Shown: piece by piece, positions 1-6,036 of the stretch
Layout of the letters: the number at the start of each line of letters is the position of its first letter
Position numbering within the stretch: the stretch's first letter is position 1
DNA from: an uncultured Clostridia bacterium
Lineage (GTDB): Bacteria > Bacillota > Clostridia > TANB77 > CAG-508
Length of the DNA stretch: 15,472 nt
Direction: 5' to 3'
Assembly (NCBI GenBank): GCA_948852945.1
Contig: CAQPBJ010000026.1
Coordinates: forward strand, 1-15,472
Position numbers and translations under genes: made by a program
The notes under the pieces: model-generated
Told to the model about the DNA's origin: nothing
The model's input: the letters and a program-made list of their open reading frames with translations, nothing else
Databases searched by the model: none

Positions 1-99
1 GTAGTAAGATTCCAGGAAGACGACCTGGTTGATAGGCTGGAGGTGTAAGTGTAGTAATACATGTAGCTGACCAGTACTAATAGATCGAGGGCTTAACCA
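1..99 (+). rRNA. 23S ribosomal RNA, 3' end (partial)
   Basis: This is the last part of domain VI of 23S rRNA. The conserved tail is recognisable, with a block ending in GACCAGTACTAATAGATCGA followed by GGGCTTAACC. The 5' part lies outside the window. The exact mature 3' end is uncertain by a few bases because its partner, the 23S 5' end, is not present. It is followed on the same strand by 5S rRNA and tRNA-Asn, so this is the distal end of an rrn operon. Confidence 0.95.
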
Positions 100-134
100 C
101 AAAAATGGTTTACCCTGAGAAATAAATATTTATC

Positions 135-178
135 TATGTATTTTTGAGTGTACTTAAAAGTGTATTGAAAAATACATA
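135..178 (+). other. Stem-loop in the 23S-5S spacer (likely rRNA processing stem)
   Basis: A perfect 11-bp inverted repeat (TATGTATTTTT at 135-145 against AAAAATACATA at 168-178) lies between the 23S tail and the 5S gene, with a small ACTT/AAGT helix possible inside the loop. It is not followed by a run of T and sits inside the operon, so I read it as a processing stem for double-strand-specific RNase cleavage rather than a terminator. The role is inferred from position. Confidence 0.55.
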
Positions 179-194
179 AAGTATACAAAATATT

Positions 195-311
195 TCTGGT
201 GATAATGACTTAAAGGGAAATACCTGTACCCATGCCGAACACAGAAGTCAAGCCTTTAAGTGCCGAAAATACTTACGAGTTACCTTGTTGGGAAGATAGG
301 TTGTTGCCAGA
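195..311 (+). rRNA. rrf: 5S ribosomal RNA
   Basis: About 117 nt with the conserved 5S core 'CCCATGCCGAACACAGAAGT' near 229-248. The ends pair as a helix I (TCTGGT at 195-200 with GCCAGA at 306-311). It lies about 95 nt downstream of 23S and 9 nt upstream of tRNA-Asn, the usual order 23S-5S-tRNA for low-GC Gram-positive rrn operons. End positions may be off by one or two bases. Confidence 0.95.
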
Positions 312-320
312 TTTTTATAT

Positions 321-396
321 TCCTCTTTAGCTCAGTTGGTAGAGCGCTCGGCTGTTAACCGATAGGTCGTTGGTTCGAGTCCAACAAGAGGAGCCA
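321..396 (+). tRNA. tRNA-Asn (anticodon GTT), copy 1
   Basis: A 76-nt cloverleaf: acceptor TCCTCTT/AAGAGGA, D arm GCTC/GAGC, anticodon loop CTGTTAA giving GUU, T arm with GGTTCGAGTCC, discriminator G, and an encoded CCA (394-396). The top pair of the anticodon stem is C27 opposite U43, a mismatch; the other four pairs (TCGG/CCGA) are intact. It is co-transcribed with the rrn operon. The sequence is identical to the second copy at 5448-5523. Confidence 0.97.
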
Positions 397-403
397 TTAT
401 TAT

Positions 404-450
404 AAAGAGTTTAAATGTTGAATTATCAATGTTTAGACTCTTTTATTTTT
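404..450 (+). terminator. Rho-independent terminator of the rrn/tRNA operon
   Basis: An 18-bp stem (left arm 404-421, right arm 426-443, including three G-U pairs) with a 4-nt loop is followed by TTTTATTTTT. It begins 7 nt after the tRNA CCA end. The same structure, with sequence differences, follows the second tRNA-Asn. Confidence 0.9.
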
Positions 451-538
451 GAAATTAATGCAATAGATATTTTAATTTATAATTTTTACAATAAATTTCG
501 TATTTTCATTTTAAATTAAAAAGATATTTATGCACATA

Positions 539-567
539 TTAAAAAAGACTAATTTTTATGATATAAT
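539..567 (+). promoter_or_regulatory. Sigma-A-type promoter for the MBL-DUF2000-YqfO-HAD operon
   Basis: A consensus -10 TATAAT (562-567) is preceded by an extended-10 TGA (559-561). The -35 is weak (TTAAAA, 539-544) at 17-bp spacing. The predicted start near 574 gives a short leader with the AGGAG site just before the ATG at 594. Confidence 0.65.
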
Positions 568-593
568 ATAAAAACATTAATAGGAGAATAAAA

Positions 594-1313
594 ATGAAAG
601 AAAATAATACTTTAAAATTTATTGGAAATGGTTCATGTTTTAATACTACTTTTGGAAACAATTCAGCTTATTATATAGATGAAGAAAAACAATCACTATT
701 ATTAATTGACTGTGGCGAATCTGTTTTTGAAAGATTAATGAAACAAAAAATTCTAGAAAAAGTTAAAGACATTCATGTATTAATTACTCATATGCATACT
801 GATCACGTAGGAAGTTTACCATCATTACTATTTTTTTGTGAATACGTAAAAGGAATAGTTCCAACAGTTATATATCCAGAGAAAAATAAAATGAGCCAAT
901 TTTTATCACTTGTAGGAAATGAGCCACAAGCATATAAAATAATTACCCCACAAGAATGTAAAGAATATCGAATACAGGAAATCAAACAAAAACATAGCGA
1001 ATTTATTAATGCATATGGATATGTTTTAGGATTAGCTGGTAAAAGAATATACTATAGTGGTGATACAAAAACAATACAAGAGCCTATTATAGAAGCTTTT
1101 AGAACTGGTAAATTAGATGAATTTTATCAAGACGCTAGCAGATATGATACTCCTGCCCATATGAACATAGACACATTAAGCAAAATATTTTCTGAAGAAG
1201 AAAGAAAAAGAATAATTTGTATGCATTTTGATGATGATATAACAAAAAATAAAGCAGAGTGCTTAGGATTTAATATTGCAAGAATTAGTGAATTTAGAGA
1301 TTTTGAACGATAG
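594..1313 (+). CDS. MBL-fold metallo-hydrolase, RNase Z-like
   Basis: A 239-residue metallo-beta-lactamase-fold protein. The metal-binding signature HMHTDH is at residues 66-71. Later ligand candidates are H134, D157 in YSGDT, and H211 in MHFDDD, the pattern of the RNase Z/ElaC-like branch. Such enzymes coordinate two divalent metals and hydrolyse phosphodiesters or other esters. At 239 residues it is shorter than typical RNase Z (about 300) and I do not see the long exosite arm of tRNA 3' processing enzymes, so a stand-alone MBL hydrolase of unknown substrate is safer than calling it tRNase Z. Cytosolic; no signal peptide. The start has AGGAG at 582-586 and is the first gene after the promoter at 539-567. 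The DUF2000 gene follows after 20 nt. Confidence 0.85.
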   Translation: MKENNTLKFIGNGSCFNTTFGNNSAYYIDEEKQSLLLIDCGESVFERLMKQKILEKVKDIHVLITHMHTDHVGSLPSLLFFCEYVKGIVPTVIYPEKNKMSQFLSLVGNEPQAYKIITPQECKEYRIQEIKQKHSEFINAYGYVLGLAGKRIYYSGDTKTIQEPIIEAFRTGKLDEFYQDASRYDTPAHMNIDTLSKIFSEEERKRIICMHFDDDITKNKAECLGFNIARISEFRDFER

Positions 1314-1333
1314 AAGATAAAGGAGCAATTATT

Positions 1334-1762
1334 ATGAATTATGAAGATAAAAAAATAGTAGGAATTATAGCTTCAAACGTAGAACCATCAATAGCACTTA
1401 ATGTTATAGGACATATGGCAATATCAATTGGAAAATATTCAGACGAAGACATTATGGGAAAAAAAGAAATAATAGATAAATCAGGAATATCACATTTAGG
1501 AATTAGTAAATTTCCTTTCATAATAACTAAAGTAAAGTCAGGAAAATTAAAAAATGCAATAGAACTTGCTAAAAATAATCCCAATATCTTAGTTGCAGAT
1601 TATCCAAAAGATATGCTAGAAACAAGAACAGACGAAGAGTTAGTAGAATCAATTACATCAAAAGAAAACGAAAAATTAGAATACTTAGGTGCAGTATTAT
1701 ATGGCAATACAAAAGATGTAGATGAAATAACAGGTAAATTTCAACTTTGGAGAATAGATTAA
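1334..1762 (+). CDS. DUF2000 family protein
   Basis: 142 residues. The layout matches DUF2000 (a fold related to peptidyl-tRNA hydrolase 2): an N-terminal strand KIVGIIASNVEPSIALNVIGH (residues 7-27, where the family usually has a D-x-L-P-x-x-L-A-x-N stretch), a central GISHLGI (51-57) at the place of the family's H-P-G-I motif, a strand ILVADYP (85-91), and a C-terminal LGAVLYGNTKDVDEITGKF (118-136). The biochemical role of the family is not established. The N-terminal acidic and helical motif is changed compared with the general pattern, so divergence is possible. AAAGGAG at 1319-1325 with 8-nt spacing supports the ATG. It sits 20 nt after the MBL gene in the same operon. Confidence 0.75.
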   Translation: MNYEDKKIVGIIASNVEPSIALNVIGHMAISIGKYSDEDIMGKKEIIDKSGISHLGISKFPFIITKVKSGKLKNAIELAKNNPNILVADYPKDMLETRTDEELVESITSKENEKLEYLGAVLYGNTKDVDEITGKFQLWRID

Positions 1763-1784
1763 TAAATATTGGATATAAAAAGTT

Positions 1785-2162
1785 ATGAGAAATTTAAGTA
1801 GTAAGTTAGAAAAAAGAAAAATTAACTATGAACAACTAGTAAAATATGGCTTTGAAAAAGAAAAGAATAAGTACATATATAAAACAAAAATACAAGATAA
1901 TCAATTTGAAATAAATGTAGTAATTTCAGAAAAAGAAAAATATGCTAGATTAATAGATTTAGAAAATGAAACAGATTTTATTCTTGTTGATATTGAAGAT
2001 TCAAACGGAAAATTTGTAGGAGAATTAAGATATCAATATGATCAAATTATAGAAGACGTTATTGCAAAATGCACTAGTGTAGAAATATTCAAAACAAATC
2101 AATCAAAAAAAATAATTAATTATATAAAAGAAAAGTATAATGATGAATTAGAATTTCTATAG
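1785..2162 (+). CDS. N-terminal piece of the broken MmcQ/YjbR-MGMT protein
   Basis: 125 residues as the sequence stands. It holds the family's N-terminal alpha/beta domain (KYGFEKEKNKYIYKTKIQDN, residues 20-39, then FEINVVISE) and the first helix of the YjbR core (IINYIKEKYNDELEFL, 110-125), stopping exactly where a Trp is expected. The ribosome binding site is weak: only TTGGA lies about 10 nt before the ATG, with no AGGAG. It starts 22 nt after the DUF2000 gene, so translational coupling is possible. Standing alone it lacks the rest of the YjbR fold and is unlikely to be functional. YjbR domains resemble DNA-binding proteins structurally, but their role is unproven. Confidence 0.6.
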   Translation: MRNLSSKLEKRKINYEQLVKYGFEKEKNKYIYKTKIQDNQFEINVVISEKEKYARLIDLENETDFILVDIEDSNGKFVGELRYQYDQIIEDVIAKCTSVEIFKTNQSKKIINYIKEKYNDELEFL

Positions 2163-2351
2163 GAAAAACTACCTAATTGTGCTATTTGGCGAAATAAACA
2201 AAACAATAAGTGGTATGGAGTAATACTGGAAATATCTGAAAGAAAATTAGGAATTCAATCAGATAAAATAGTAGAAGCCATAGACTTAAGATATCAAAAA
2301 GATAAAATAGAAAATATCATAGATAACAATAAAATTTTCCAAGGCTATCAC

Positions 2352-2777
2352 ATGAATAAAAATAGTTGGATAACAGTAAAATTAGATGAAACTCTAAAAA
2401 CCTCAGAAATAATCAAATTAATAGATAATAGTTATAACTTATCAATAGGAAATAAATGTGGAAGCACAGGAAAAACATTAGCTCAGAAAGTATATGATTA
2501 TTTAACTACAATACCTAAAGGAAAAGTAGTTACATATAAGCAAGTCGCAGAAAGTTTAGGTAACAAAGGATTAGCAAGAGCTGTAGGAAATATCCTACAT
2601 AAAAATCCAGATGAACATAAATATCCTTGCTATAAAGTATTAAATAGCAAAGGCGAACTTGCAGAGGCATTTGTATTTGGAGGAAAAGAAATTCAAAAAG
2701 AAAAATTAGAAAAAGATGGCATTACTGTAATTGATAATAAAGTTGATTTAGAGACATATCAATGGAAAGAAAAATAA
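2352..2777 (+). CDS. C-terminal piece: end of YjbR core plus MGMT/alkyltransferase-like domain
   Basis: The ATG at 2352 is the internal Met of the YjbR motif GYHMNKNSWITV, so it is probably not a natural start; an AAGG lies 9 nt upstream and reinitiation is possible. Residues 1-30 finish YjbR. Residues about 40-138 match the DNA-binding and active-site domain of O6-alkylguanine-DNA alkyltransferases: the helix-turn-helix TYKQVAESLG (61-70), ARAVGNILHKNP (75-86) with the Arg-finger position R77, and the acceptor loop YPCYKV (91-96), then AFVFGG (106-111). The acceptor Cys (C93) is present, but the family's PCHRV reads PCYKV, so the active-site His is Tyr and the Arg is Lys. It may repair alkylated guanine or only bind it. 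It overlaps the upstream ATG of the next frame but not the chosen YqfO start. Confidence 0.65.
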   Translation: MNKNSWITVKLDETLKTSEIIKLIDNSYNLSIGNKCGSTGKTLAQKVYDYLTTIPKGKVVTYKQVAESLGNKGLARAVGNILHKNPDEHKYPCYKVLNSKGELAEAFVFGGKEIQKEKLEKDGITVIDNKVDLETYQWKEK

Positions 2778-2794
2778 GTATAAAAGGAGAAAAT

Positions 2795-3133
2795 ATGAAA
2801 ATAGAAATTAAAAGAGTAAAAATAACGGTGACAGTTCCACCTGAAAATGCTAAAGAAGTACGAGATGCTATATGTAATGCAGGTGCTGGAATAATAGGTA
2901 ATTACACCTACTGTACAGTATCAAATGAGTGTATAGGAACATTTAAACCAACAGAAGAAGCTAATCCATATATCGGAGAAAAAAATAAAATAGAATTTGT
3001 AAAAGAAGAAAAGATAGAAACAATATGTGATATTAGTATTGCCAAAGAAGTAATAAAAAAATTAAGAGAAGCACATTCATATGAAGAGCCAGCAATAAAT
3101 ATTATTCCACTTATTGATGAAGAAGATTTATAA
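2795..3133 (+). CDS. Stand-alone YqfO/NIF3-insert domain protein (CutA/PII-like fold)
   Basis: 112 residues from the ATG at 2795, which has AGGAG at 2785-2789. A longer in-frame start at 2762 overlaps the previous gene and lacks a good site, so I reject it. The motifs are those of the domain inserted in NIF3/YqfO-type proteins and also found alone: VPPENAKEVRDAICNAGAG (14-32), IGNYTYC (34-40), GTFKPTEEANPYIG (48-61) and the C-terminal HSYEEPAINIIPL (94-106). The fold is PII/CutA-like and probably forms trimers. The function is unknown; a role in metal or small-molecule binding is inferred only from the fold. It lies in the operon, 15 nt before the HAD gene. Confidence 0.8.
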   Translation: MKIEIKRVKITVTVPPENAKEVRDAICNAGAGIIGNYTYCTVSNECIGTFKPTEEANPYIGEKNKIEFVKEEKIETICDISIAKEVIKKLREAHSYEEPAINIIPLIDEEDL

Positions 3134-3148
3134 AAGGAGAGATATATA

Positions 3149-3751
3149 ATGATAAAAAACATAGTATTTGATTTAGGAAGAGTATTAGTAAATTTTGAAT
3201 CAAGAGAATATTTAAAAGAGTTTGGGTATGATGATAAAACAGTTGAAAAATTAAATGAAATAATATTTAAAAGCCAAGAATGGTTGAGTTGTGATAGCGG
3301 AACATATGAGAATAACACTGATATAGCAGAAATCTTAATTGAAAAATATCCAGATTATTCAGAAATGATAAAAAAAGTTTTAACAAAAGAATGGGTAAAA
3401 ATGTTAACTTTAAAAGAAGACACAGCAGAGTATCTAAAAGAATTAAAAAGCAGAGGCTTTAAGATTTATATATTATCAAACTTATCAAAAGAATCATATG
3501 ATTATAATAGTAAATATGAATTTTTTAAATATACTGATGGTGGAGTATATTCATATGAAGTTAAAAAAATAAAACCCAATCCAGAGATTTACACAGAATT
3601 ATTAAAAAAATATAATTTAATTCCAGAAGAAACAATATTTATAGATGATGTTAAAGAAAATATAGATGCAGCAAATAAACTAAAAATAAATGGAGTAATT
3701 TTTGAAAACTTAGATCAAGTTAAAAAAGAAGTAGAAACATTAATAAAATAA
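3149..3751 (+). CDS. HAD-superfamily hydrolase, subfamily IA (YihX-like phosphatase)
   Basis: 200 residues with the HAD motifs in order: motif I FDLGRVL (7-13) with nucleophile D8, motif II ILSNLS (108-113), the conserved Lys-Pro KIKPNPEIY (140-148), and motif IV FIDDVKENIDAA (164-175). As in E. coli YihX, the second acidic residue of motif I is replaced (DLG instead of DxD), so it best fits the YihX-like group, which acts on sugar phosphates such as alpha-glucose-1-phosphate. An alpha-helical cap lies between about 15 and 90. Substrate is not predictable beyond a phosphorylated metabolite. AAGGAG near 3135 supports the start. It is the last gene of the operon, with a terminator 2 nt after the stop. 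Confidence 0.85.
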   Translation: MIKNIVFDLGRVLVNFESREYLKEFGYDDKTVEKLNEIIFKSQEWLSCDSGTYENNTDIAEILIEKYPDYSEMIKKVLTKEWVKMLTLKEDTAEYLKELKSRGFKIYILSNLSKESYDYNSKYEFFKYTDGGVYSYEVKKIKPNPEIYTELLKKYNLIPEETIFIDDVKENIDAANKLKINGVIFENLDQVKKEVETLIK

Positions 3752-3752
3752 A

Positions 3753-3780
3753 AAAAGGCAGATTTAAACATCTGCCTTTT
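3753..3780. terminator. Bidirectional rho-independent terminator
   Basis: A 7-bp GC-containing stem (GGCAGAT 3757-3763 / ATCTGCC 3770-3776) with a 6-nt loop is flanked by AAAA on the left and TTTT on the right. It gives a U-tail on both strands and separates the convergent HAD and ThyX-like genes, whose stops are only 32 nt apart. Confidence 0.9.
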
Positions 3781-3783
3781 ATA

Positions 3784-5211
3784 TTAATCTTTTTTCTGAT
3801 TGTTAGCTTCTAATAATTTATCAATTAGTCCACAACATTCTTTACCTTCATAACAAACTAAATCAGTCATACAAGTTGCTCCAAGACCTTTTCCTAAAAG
3901 AGGGGCTACCTCTTTAACTTGAGTAGCTATTTCTTTAGCTATTGCTCTTATTTGCCATTGAGCCTTATTACAACAACGCAAGTGTAAAATCCATTGTAAA
4001 GTACGACCATTCATAGTAGTAATAACATTCAACATTTGACAACCTAAATAAAAATAAATTAAATCTTCTTCAGCAACGCCTAAAGCTTTAAATTCTTCAA
4101 ATACTTTCATATTTTGTTCGTTTGCTTCAATAAACATTTTTTCTAAATCAGATTTTGCTTTTATAGTAGCAGGAATTACATAATTACTTAAATTCCACAT
4201 AGGTAGAAAGTCAGGAACAAGAAGTGAATGCATTCTATGACGTGTTAAGTGAGTAAGTATTGATAAAGAAATTGGAATTTGGAAAGTAAAACTAACTTGT
4301 TCAAGTTCACGTCTTTCCTCTTTATGCAAAATAATATCCATACATTTTGATTTATATTCAGAATCTTTTTTTACAGCACTTTTTAAAAGATTTTCAGCCT
4401 CAACTTCTGAGCATTGGAAATGATACATAATAGAACTTTTTAAAATAACATCATCAGCATTTTCTGTATAACTAATCAAACGAGGTTTATCAGCTATTTT
4501 AATTTCAGGCTTATCAGTTACACTTTCCATATAGGCAAACTGATTATCAGAATAATCAGAGTGAGATTCTATACCATCTACCAAATAAGGTGCATAATCT
4601 TTAACTAAATCAAATAATTTTTCTCCAAATTCTTTTAATTCAGCTATTTTACTAACAGGACCATACATTAAATACACAATCATTTTTTCAAGCTCTCTAG
4701 CGTTTAATCCCATAAATATATTACTATGATAAGAGTAAGGTAAAATAAAACGAGCATCCTCAACATTAACATCACTATCAACAATATCACCATAAGTATT
4801 AAATAAATATTTCATATGAGAAATATATTTTTCTTTTAATTCATCATTTTTAGGATGAAGTGATAAATCTTTATTACGAAATTCAGGAATATAAAAACCA
4901 ACAGTTCTAAAATCAACTTCTCTTCTAGACTTTATAGTAAAAGAAGTTAATCTGTTTCCAATAATAGTTTGTTCTATAATAGGAGTAACATCACATAGAG
5001 CAAACACTAAGTAATCATGCTCAATAATAGATTTGTGTCCCATACCTATAATTCTTTTAATTAATTTAAGATTTTTTTCATAATTATCACAAGTATCTAA
5101 TGCTTCAAAAACATTTCCAGGGAATCTAGAAAGTTTACCAGCAGCAGCAACTTTTTGAATACGTGTTTCTAATTCATCTTTTTTACAACCACCAATTAGT
5201 TCTATTTTCAT
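3784..5211 (-). CDS. Tandem (double-length) FAD-dependent thymidylate synthase ThyX-like protein
   Basis: 475 residues, about twice a usual ThyX. N-half features: GHKSIIEH (58-65, the family's GHxSxxEH), NRLTSFTIKSRR (86-97, aligning with the SxxxxSxR end of the ThyX signature), ARFILP and NARELEKM (153-158, 170-177). C-half features: LEQVSFTF (303-310), LTRHRMHS (322-329, the RHRxxS start of the signature), and NGRTLQWILHLRCCNKAQWQIR at 401-422, matching the family's LRxCxxAQWEIR. Near the C-terminus is a Cys-rich segment, CMTDLVCYEGKECC (447-460). ThyX methylates dUMP to dTMP using methylene-tetrahydrofolate, FAD and NADPH, normally as a homotetramer with sites at subunit interfaces. Here each half keeps only part of the signature. 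The start has AAAGGA upstream, its own promoter, and a shared terminator at 3753-3780. It could be a catalytic synthase or a divergent paralogue. Confidence 0.8.
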   Translation of the reverse strand: MKIELIGGCKKDELETRIQKVAAAGKLSRFPGNVFEALDTCDNYEKNLKLIKRIIGMGHKSIIEHDYLVFALCDVTPIIEQTIIGNRLTSFTIKSRREVDFRTVGFYIPEFRNKDLSLHPKNDELKEKYISHMKYLFNTYGDIVDSDVNVEDARFILPYSYHSNIFMGLNARELEKMIVYLMYGPVSKIAELKEFGEKLFDLVKDYAPYLVDGIESHSDYSDNQFAYMESVTDKPEIKIADKPRLISYTENADDVILKSSIMYHFQCSEVEAENLLKSAVKKDSEYKSKCMDIILHKEERRELEQVSFTFQIPISLSILTHLTRHRMHSLLVPDFLPMWNLSNYVIPATIKAKSDLEKMFIEANEQNMKVFEEFKALGVAEEDLIYFYLGCQMLNVITTMNGRTLQWILHLRCCNKAQWQIRAIAKEIATQVKEVAPLLGKGLGATCMTDLVCYEGKECCGLIDKLLEANNQKKD

Positions 5212-5265
5212 ATTATTATCCTTTCTAAAAAATCGACATTTTTTATCAAAATTCTACTAACAAAC

Positions 5266-5294
5266 TATATATCACAAATTAAAATATAATTCAA
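5266..5294 (-). promoter_or_regulatory. Promoter for the ThyX-like gene
   Basis: On the minus strand: -35 TTGAAT (5294-5289), 17-bp spacer, -10 TATATA (5271-5266), with an extended-10 TGA just before it. The predicted start near 5258 gives a leader of about 45 nt ending in AAAGGA before the ATG at 5211. Confidence 0.6.
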
Positions 5295-5397
5295 TAATGA
5301 ATAATGTGATAAAAAACGGATAAAATAGAATATGACACAGAAACATGAAGTAGAAAAAATATATAATTAAATTATAGAAAAAAATTTTAAAAAAGTA

Positions 5398-5426
5398 TTG
5401 CATAAAAATTTTCTATAATATATAAT
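5398..5426 (+). promoter_or_regulatory. Promoter of the second tRNA-Asn gene
   Basis: -35 TTGCAT (5398-5403), a 17-bp spacer and a consensus -10 TATAAT (5421-5426). The tRNA begins 22 nt after the -10. A second TATAAT at 5414 is too close to the -35. This gives copy 2 independent transcription, unlike copy 1 inside the rrn operon. Confidence 0.75.
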
Positions 5427-5447
5427 TCAAAATATCGAAAGAAATAT

Positions 5448-5523
5448 TCCTCTTTAGCTCAGTTGGTAGAGCGCTCGGCTGTTAACCGATAGGTCGTTGG
5501 TTCGAGTCCAACAAGAGGAGCCA
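5448..5523 (+). tRNA. tRNA-Asn (anticodon GTT), copy 2
   Basis: 76 nt, base-for-base identical to the copy at 321-396, including the encoded CCA (5521-5523) and the C27-U43 mismatch at the top of the anticodon stem. It is a single-gene transcription unit with its own promoter and a terminator starting 7 nt downstream. Confidence 0.97.
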
Positions 5524-5530
5524 TAAGTAG

Positions 5531-5577
5531 AAAGAGTTTAAATGCTGAAAAATCAACGTTTAAGCTCTTTTTATTTT
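5531..5577 (+). terminator. Rho-independent terminator of tRNA-Asn copy 2
   Basis: The stem arms are 5531-5548 and 5553-5570, followed by TTATTTTT. One position inside is C-A mismatched, while a G-U pair of copy 1 (417/430) is G-C here (5544/5557). The hairpin is clearly homologous to 404-450. Confidence 0.9.
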
Positions 5578-5626
5578 TAAATTAATGCAGTAATAAATGC
5601 AATACCAAAATAATAAACAAAAAGCT

Positions 5627-5655
5627 TTGATAAAAAATTAAAAGGCTGATATAAT
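5627..5655 (+). promoter_or_regulatory. Promoter of the cupin-to-SDR operon
   Basis: -35 TTGATA (5627-5632), 17-bp spacer, consensus -10 TATAAT (5650-5655) with an extended-10 TGA (5647-5649). The start near 5662 leaves a short leader with GAGG about 8 nt before the ATG at 5683. Confidence 0.75.
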
Positions 5656-5682
5656 AAAAGCAAAAAAGAGAAAGAGGAATTT

Positions 5683-6027
5683 ATGAAAATAGTTAAATTA
5701 AAAGATTCAGAAAGATTTAATAATAGCGATACATGTGAAGTAGTAGAATATCCATTAGGAGATCCAGATATAAACTGTGCCACAGCAGTAATTACAGGAA
5801 GATATCCAGAAAAAGGCTACTGTGTAAATGAAAAATGTAAAGAAATGATTTATGTAATAGAAGGAAGCGGTACTTTAAATAAGAAAGATGAAATCATAAA
5901 TTTTGAAAAAGGAGATGTAATACTAATCGAAAAAGGCGAAATATATTTTTGGGATGCTAATTGTAGAATTGTTATGCCTTGCACTCCCGCATGGTATCCT
6001 GAGCAACATAAATTAATAGAAGAGTAG
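5683..6027 (+). CDS. Small single-domain cupin protein
   Basis: 114 residues forming one cupin beta-barrel. The first cupin motif region is GYCVNEKCKEMIYVIEGSGT (46-65), with the family's Glu and the turn EGSG. The second is INFEKGDVILIEKGEIYFWD (72-91). The classic HxH metal ligands are replaced by N and C, and the C-terminal MPCTPAWYPEQH (98-109) supplies a late His, so metal binding may be altered or absent. Such small cupins bind or isomerise small metabolites; no substrate can be given. It is first in a six-gene operon, with 9 nt between its TAG and the next ATG. Cys residues are unusually frequent (six). Confidence 0.75.
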   Translation: MKIVKLKDSERFNNSDTCEVVEYPLGDPDINCATAVITGRYPEKGYCVNEKCKEMIYVIEGSGTLNKKDEIINFEKGDVILIEKGEIYFWDANCRIVMPCTPAWYPEQHKLIEE

Positions 6028-6036
6028 GAGAATAAA

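Larger units (their letters stand above)
321..462 (+). repeat. tRNA-Asn + terminator unit, copy 1
   Basis: The tRNA (identical in both copies), the terminator hairpin and the trailing ATTAATGCA are all shared in order with 5448-5589, with scattered substitutions outside the tRNA. Similarity fades after about 462. Sequence upstream of the tRNA is not shared apart from a few bases, so the duplicated block starts at or just before the tRNA. Confidence 0.8.
1785..2777 (+). pseudogene. MmcQ/YjbR-MGMT fusion gene interrupted by an in-frame TAG at 2160-2162
   Basis: Read as one frame from the ATG at 1785 to the stop at 2775-2777, this encodes about 330 residues with a single TAG at codon 126. Codons 1 to about 105 resemble the N-terminal domain of long MmcQ/YjbR proteins. 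About 110-220 are the YjbR core: EKYNDELEFL, [stop], EKLPNCAIWR, then KWYGVILEISERKLG and GYHMNKNSWITVKLD. About 225-330 are an MGMT/alkyltransferase-like C-terminal domain. The family usually has Trp at the stop position (EFLW-x-x-x-P), so TGG to TAG is a one-base change. No frameshift is needed: the 189 nt between the two open pieces are fully open and conserved. TAG ends other genes here, so reassignment is unlikely. This is either a recent nonsense mutation, a sequencing error, or readthrough; the sequence alone cannot decide. Confidence 0.8.
5448..5589 (+). repeat. tRNA-Asn + terminator unit, copy 2
   Basis: Direct repeat of 321-462: identical tRNA, similar terminator hairpin, shared TTTTTAAATTAATGCA-like tail. 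The two copies flank the 5-kb block carrying the MBL to ThyX-like genes. Confidence 0.8.

Noticed and set aside
2160..2162. TAG as a pyrrolysine or other recoded codon
   Set aside because: No known pyrrolysine protein family is involved, the residue expected is Trp, and TAG is used as an ordinary stop at 1311, 6025, 12506 and 13554.
2352..2777. A free-standing MGMT gene beginning at 2352
   Set aside because: The ATG is an internal Met of the YjbR motif and the open frame extends upstream to the TAG at 2160, so this is a piece of the fusion.
2908..3318. 136-codon minus-strand ORF opposite the YqfO and HAD genes
   Set aside because: It spans two clear plus-strand genes, has no family features and arises from AT-rich antisense sequence.
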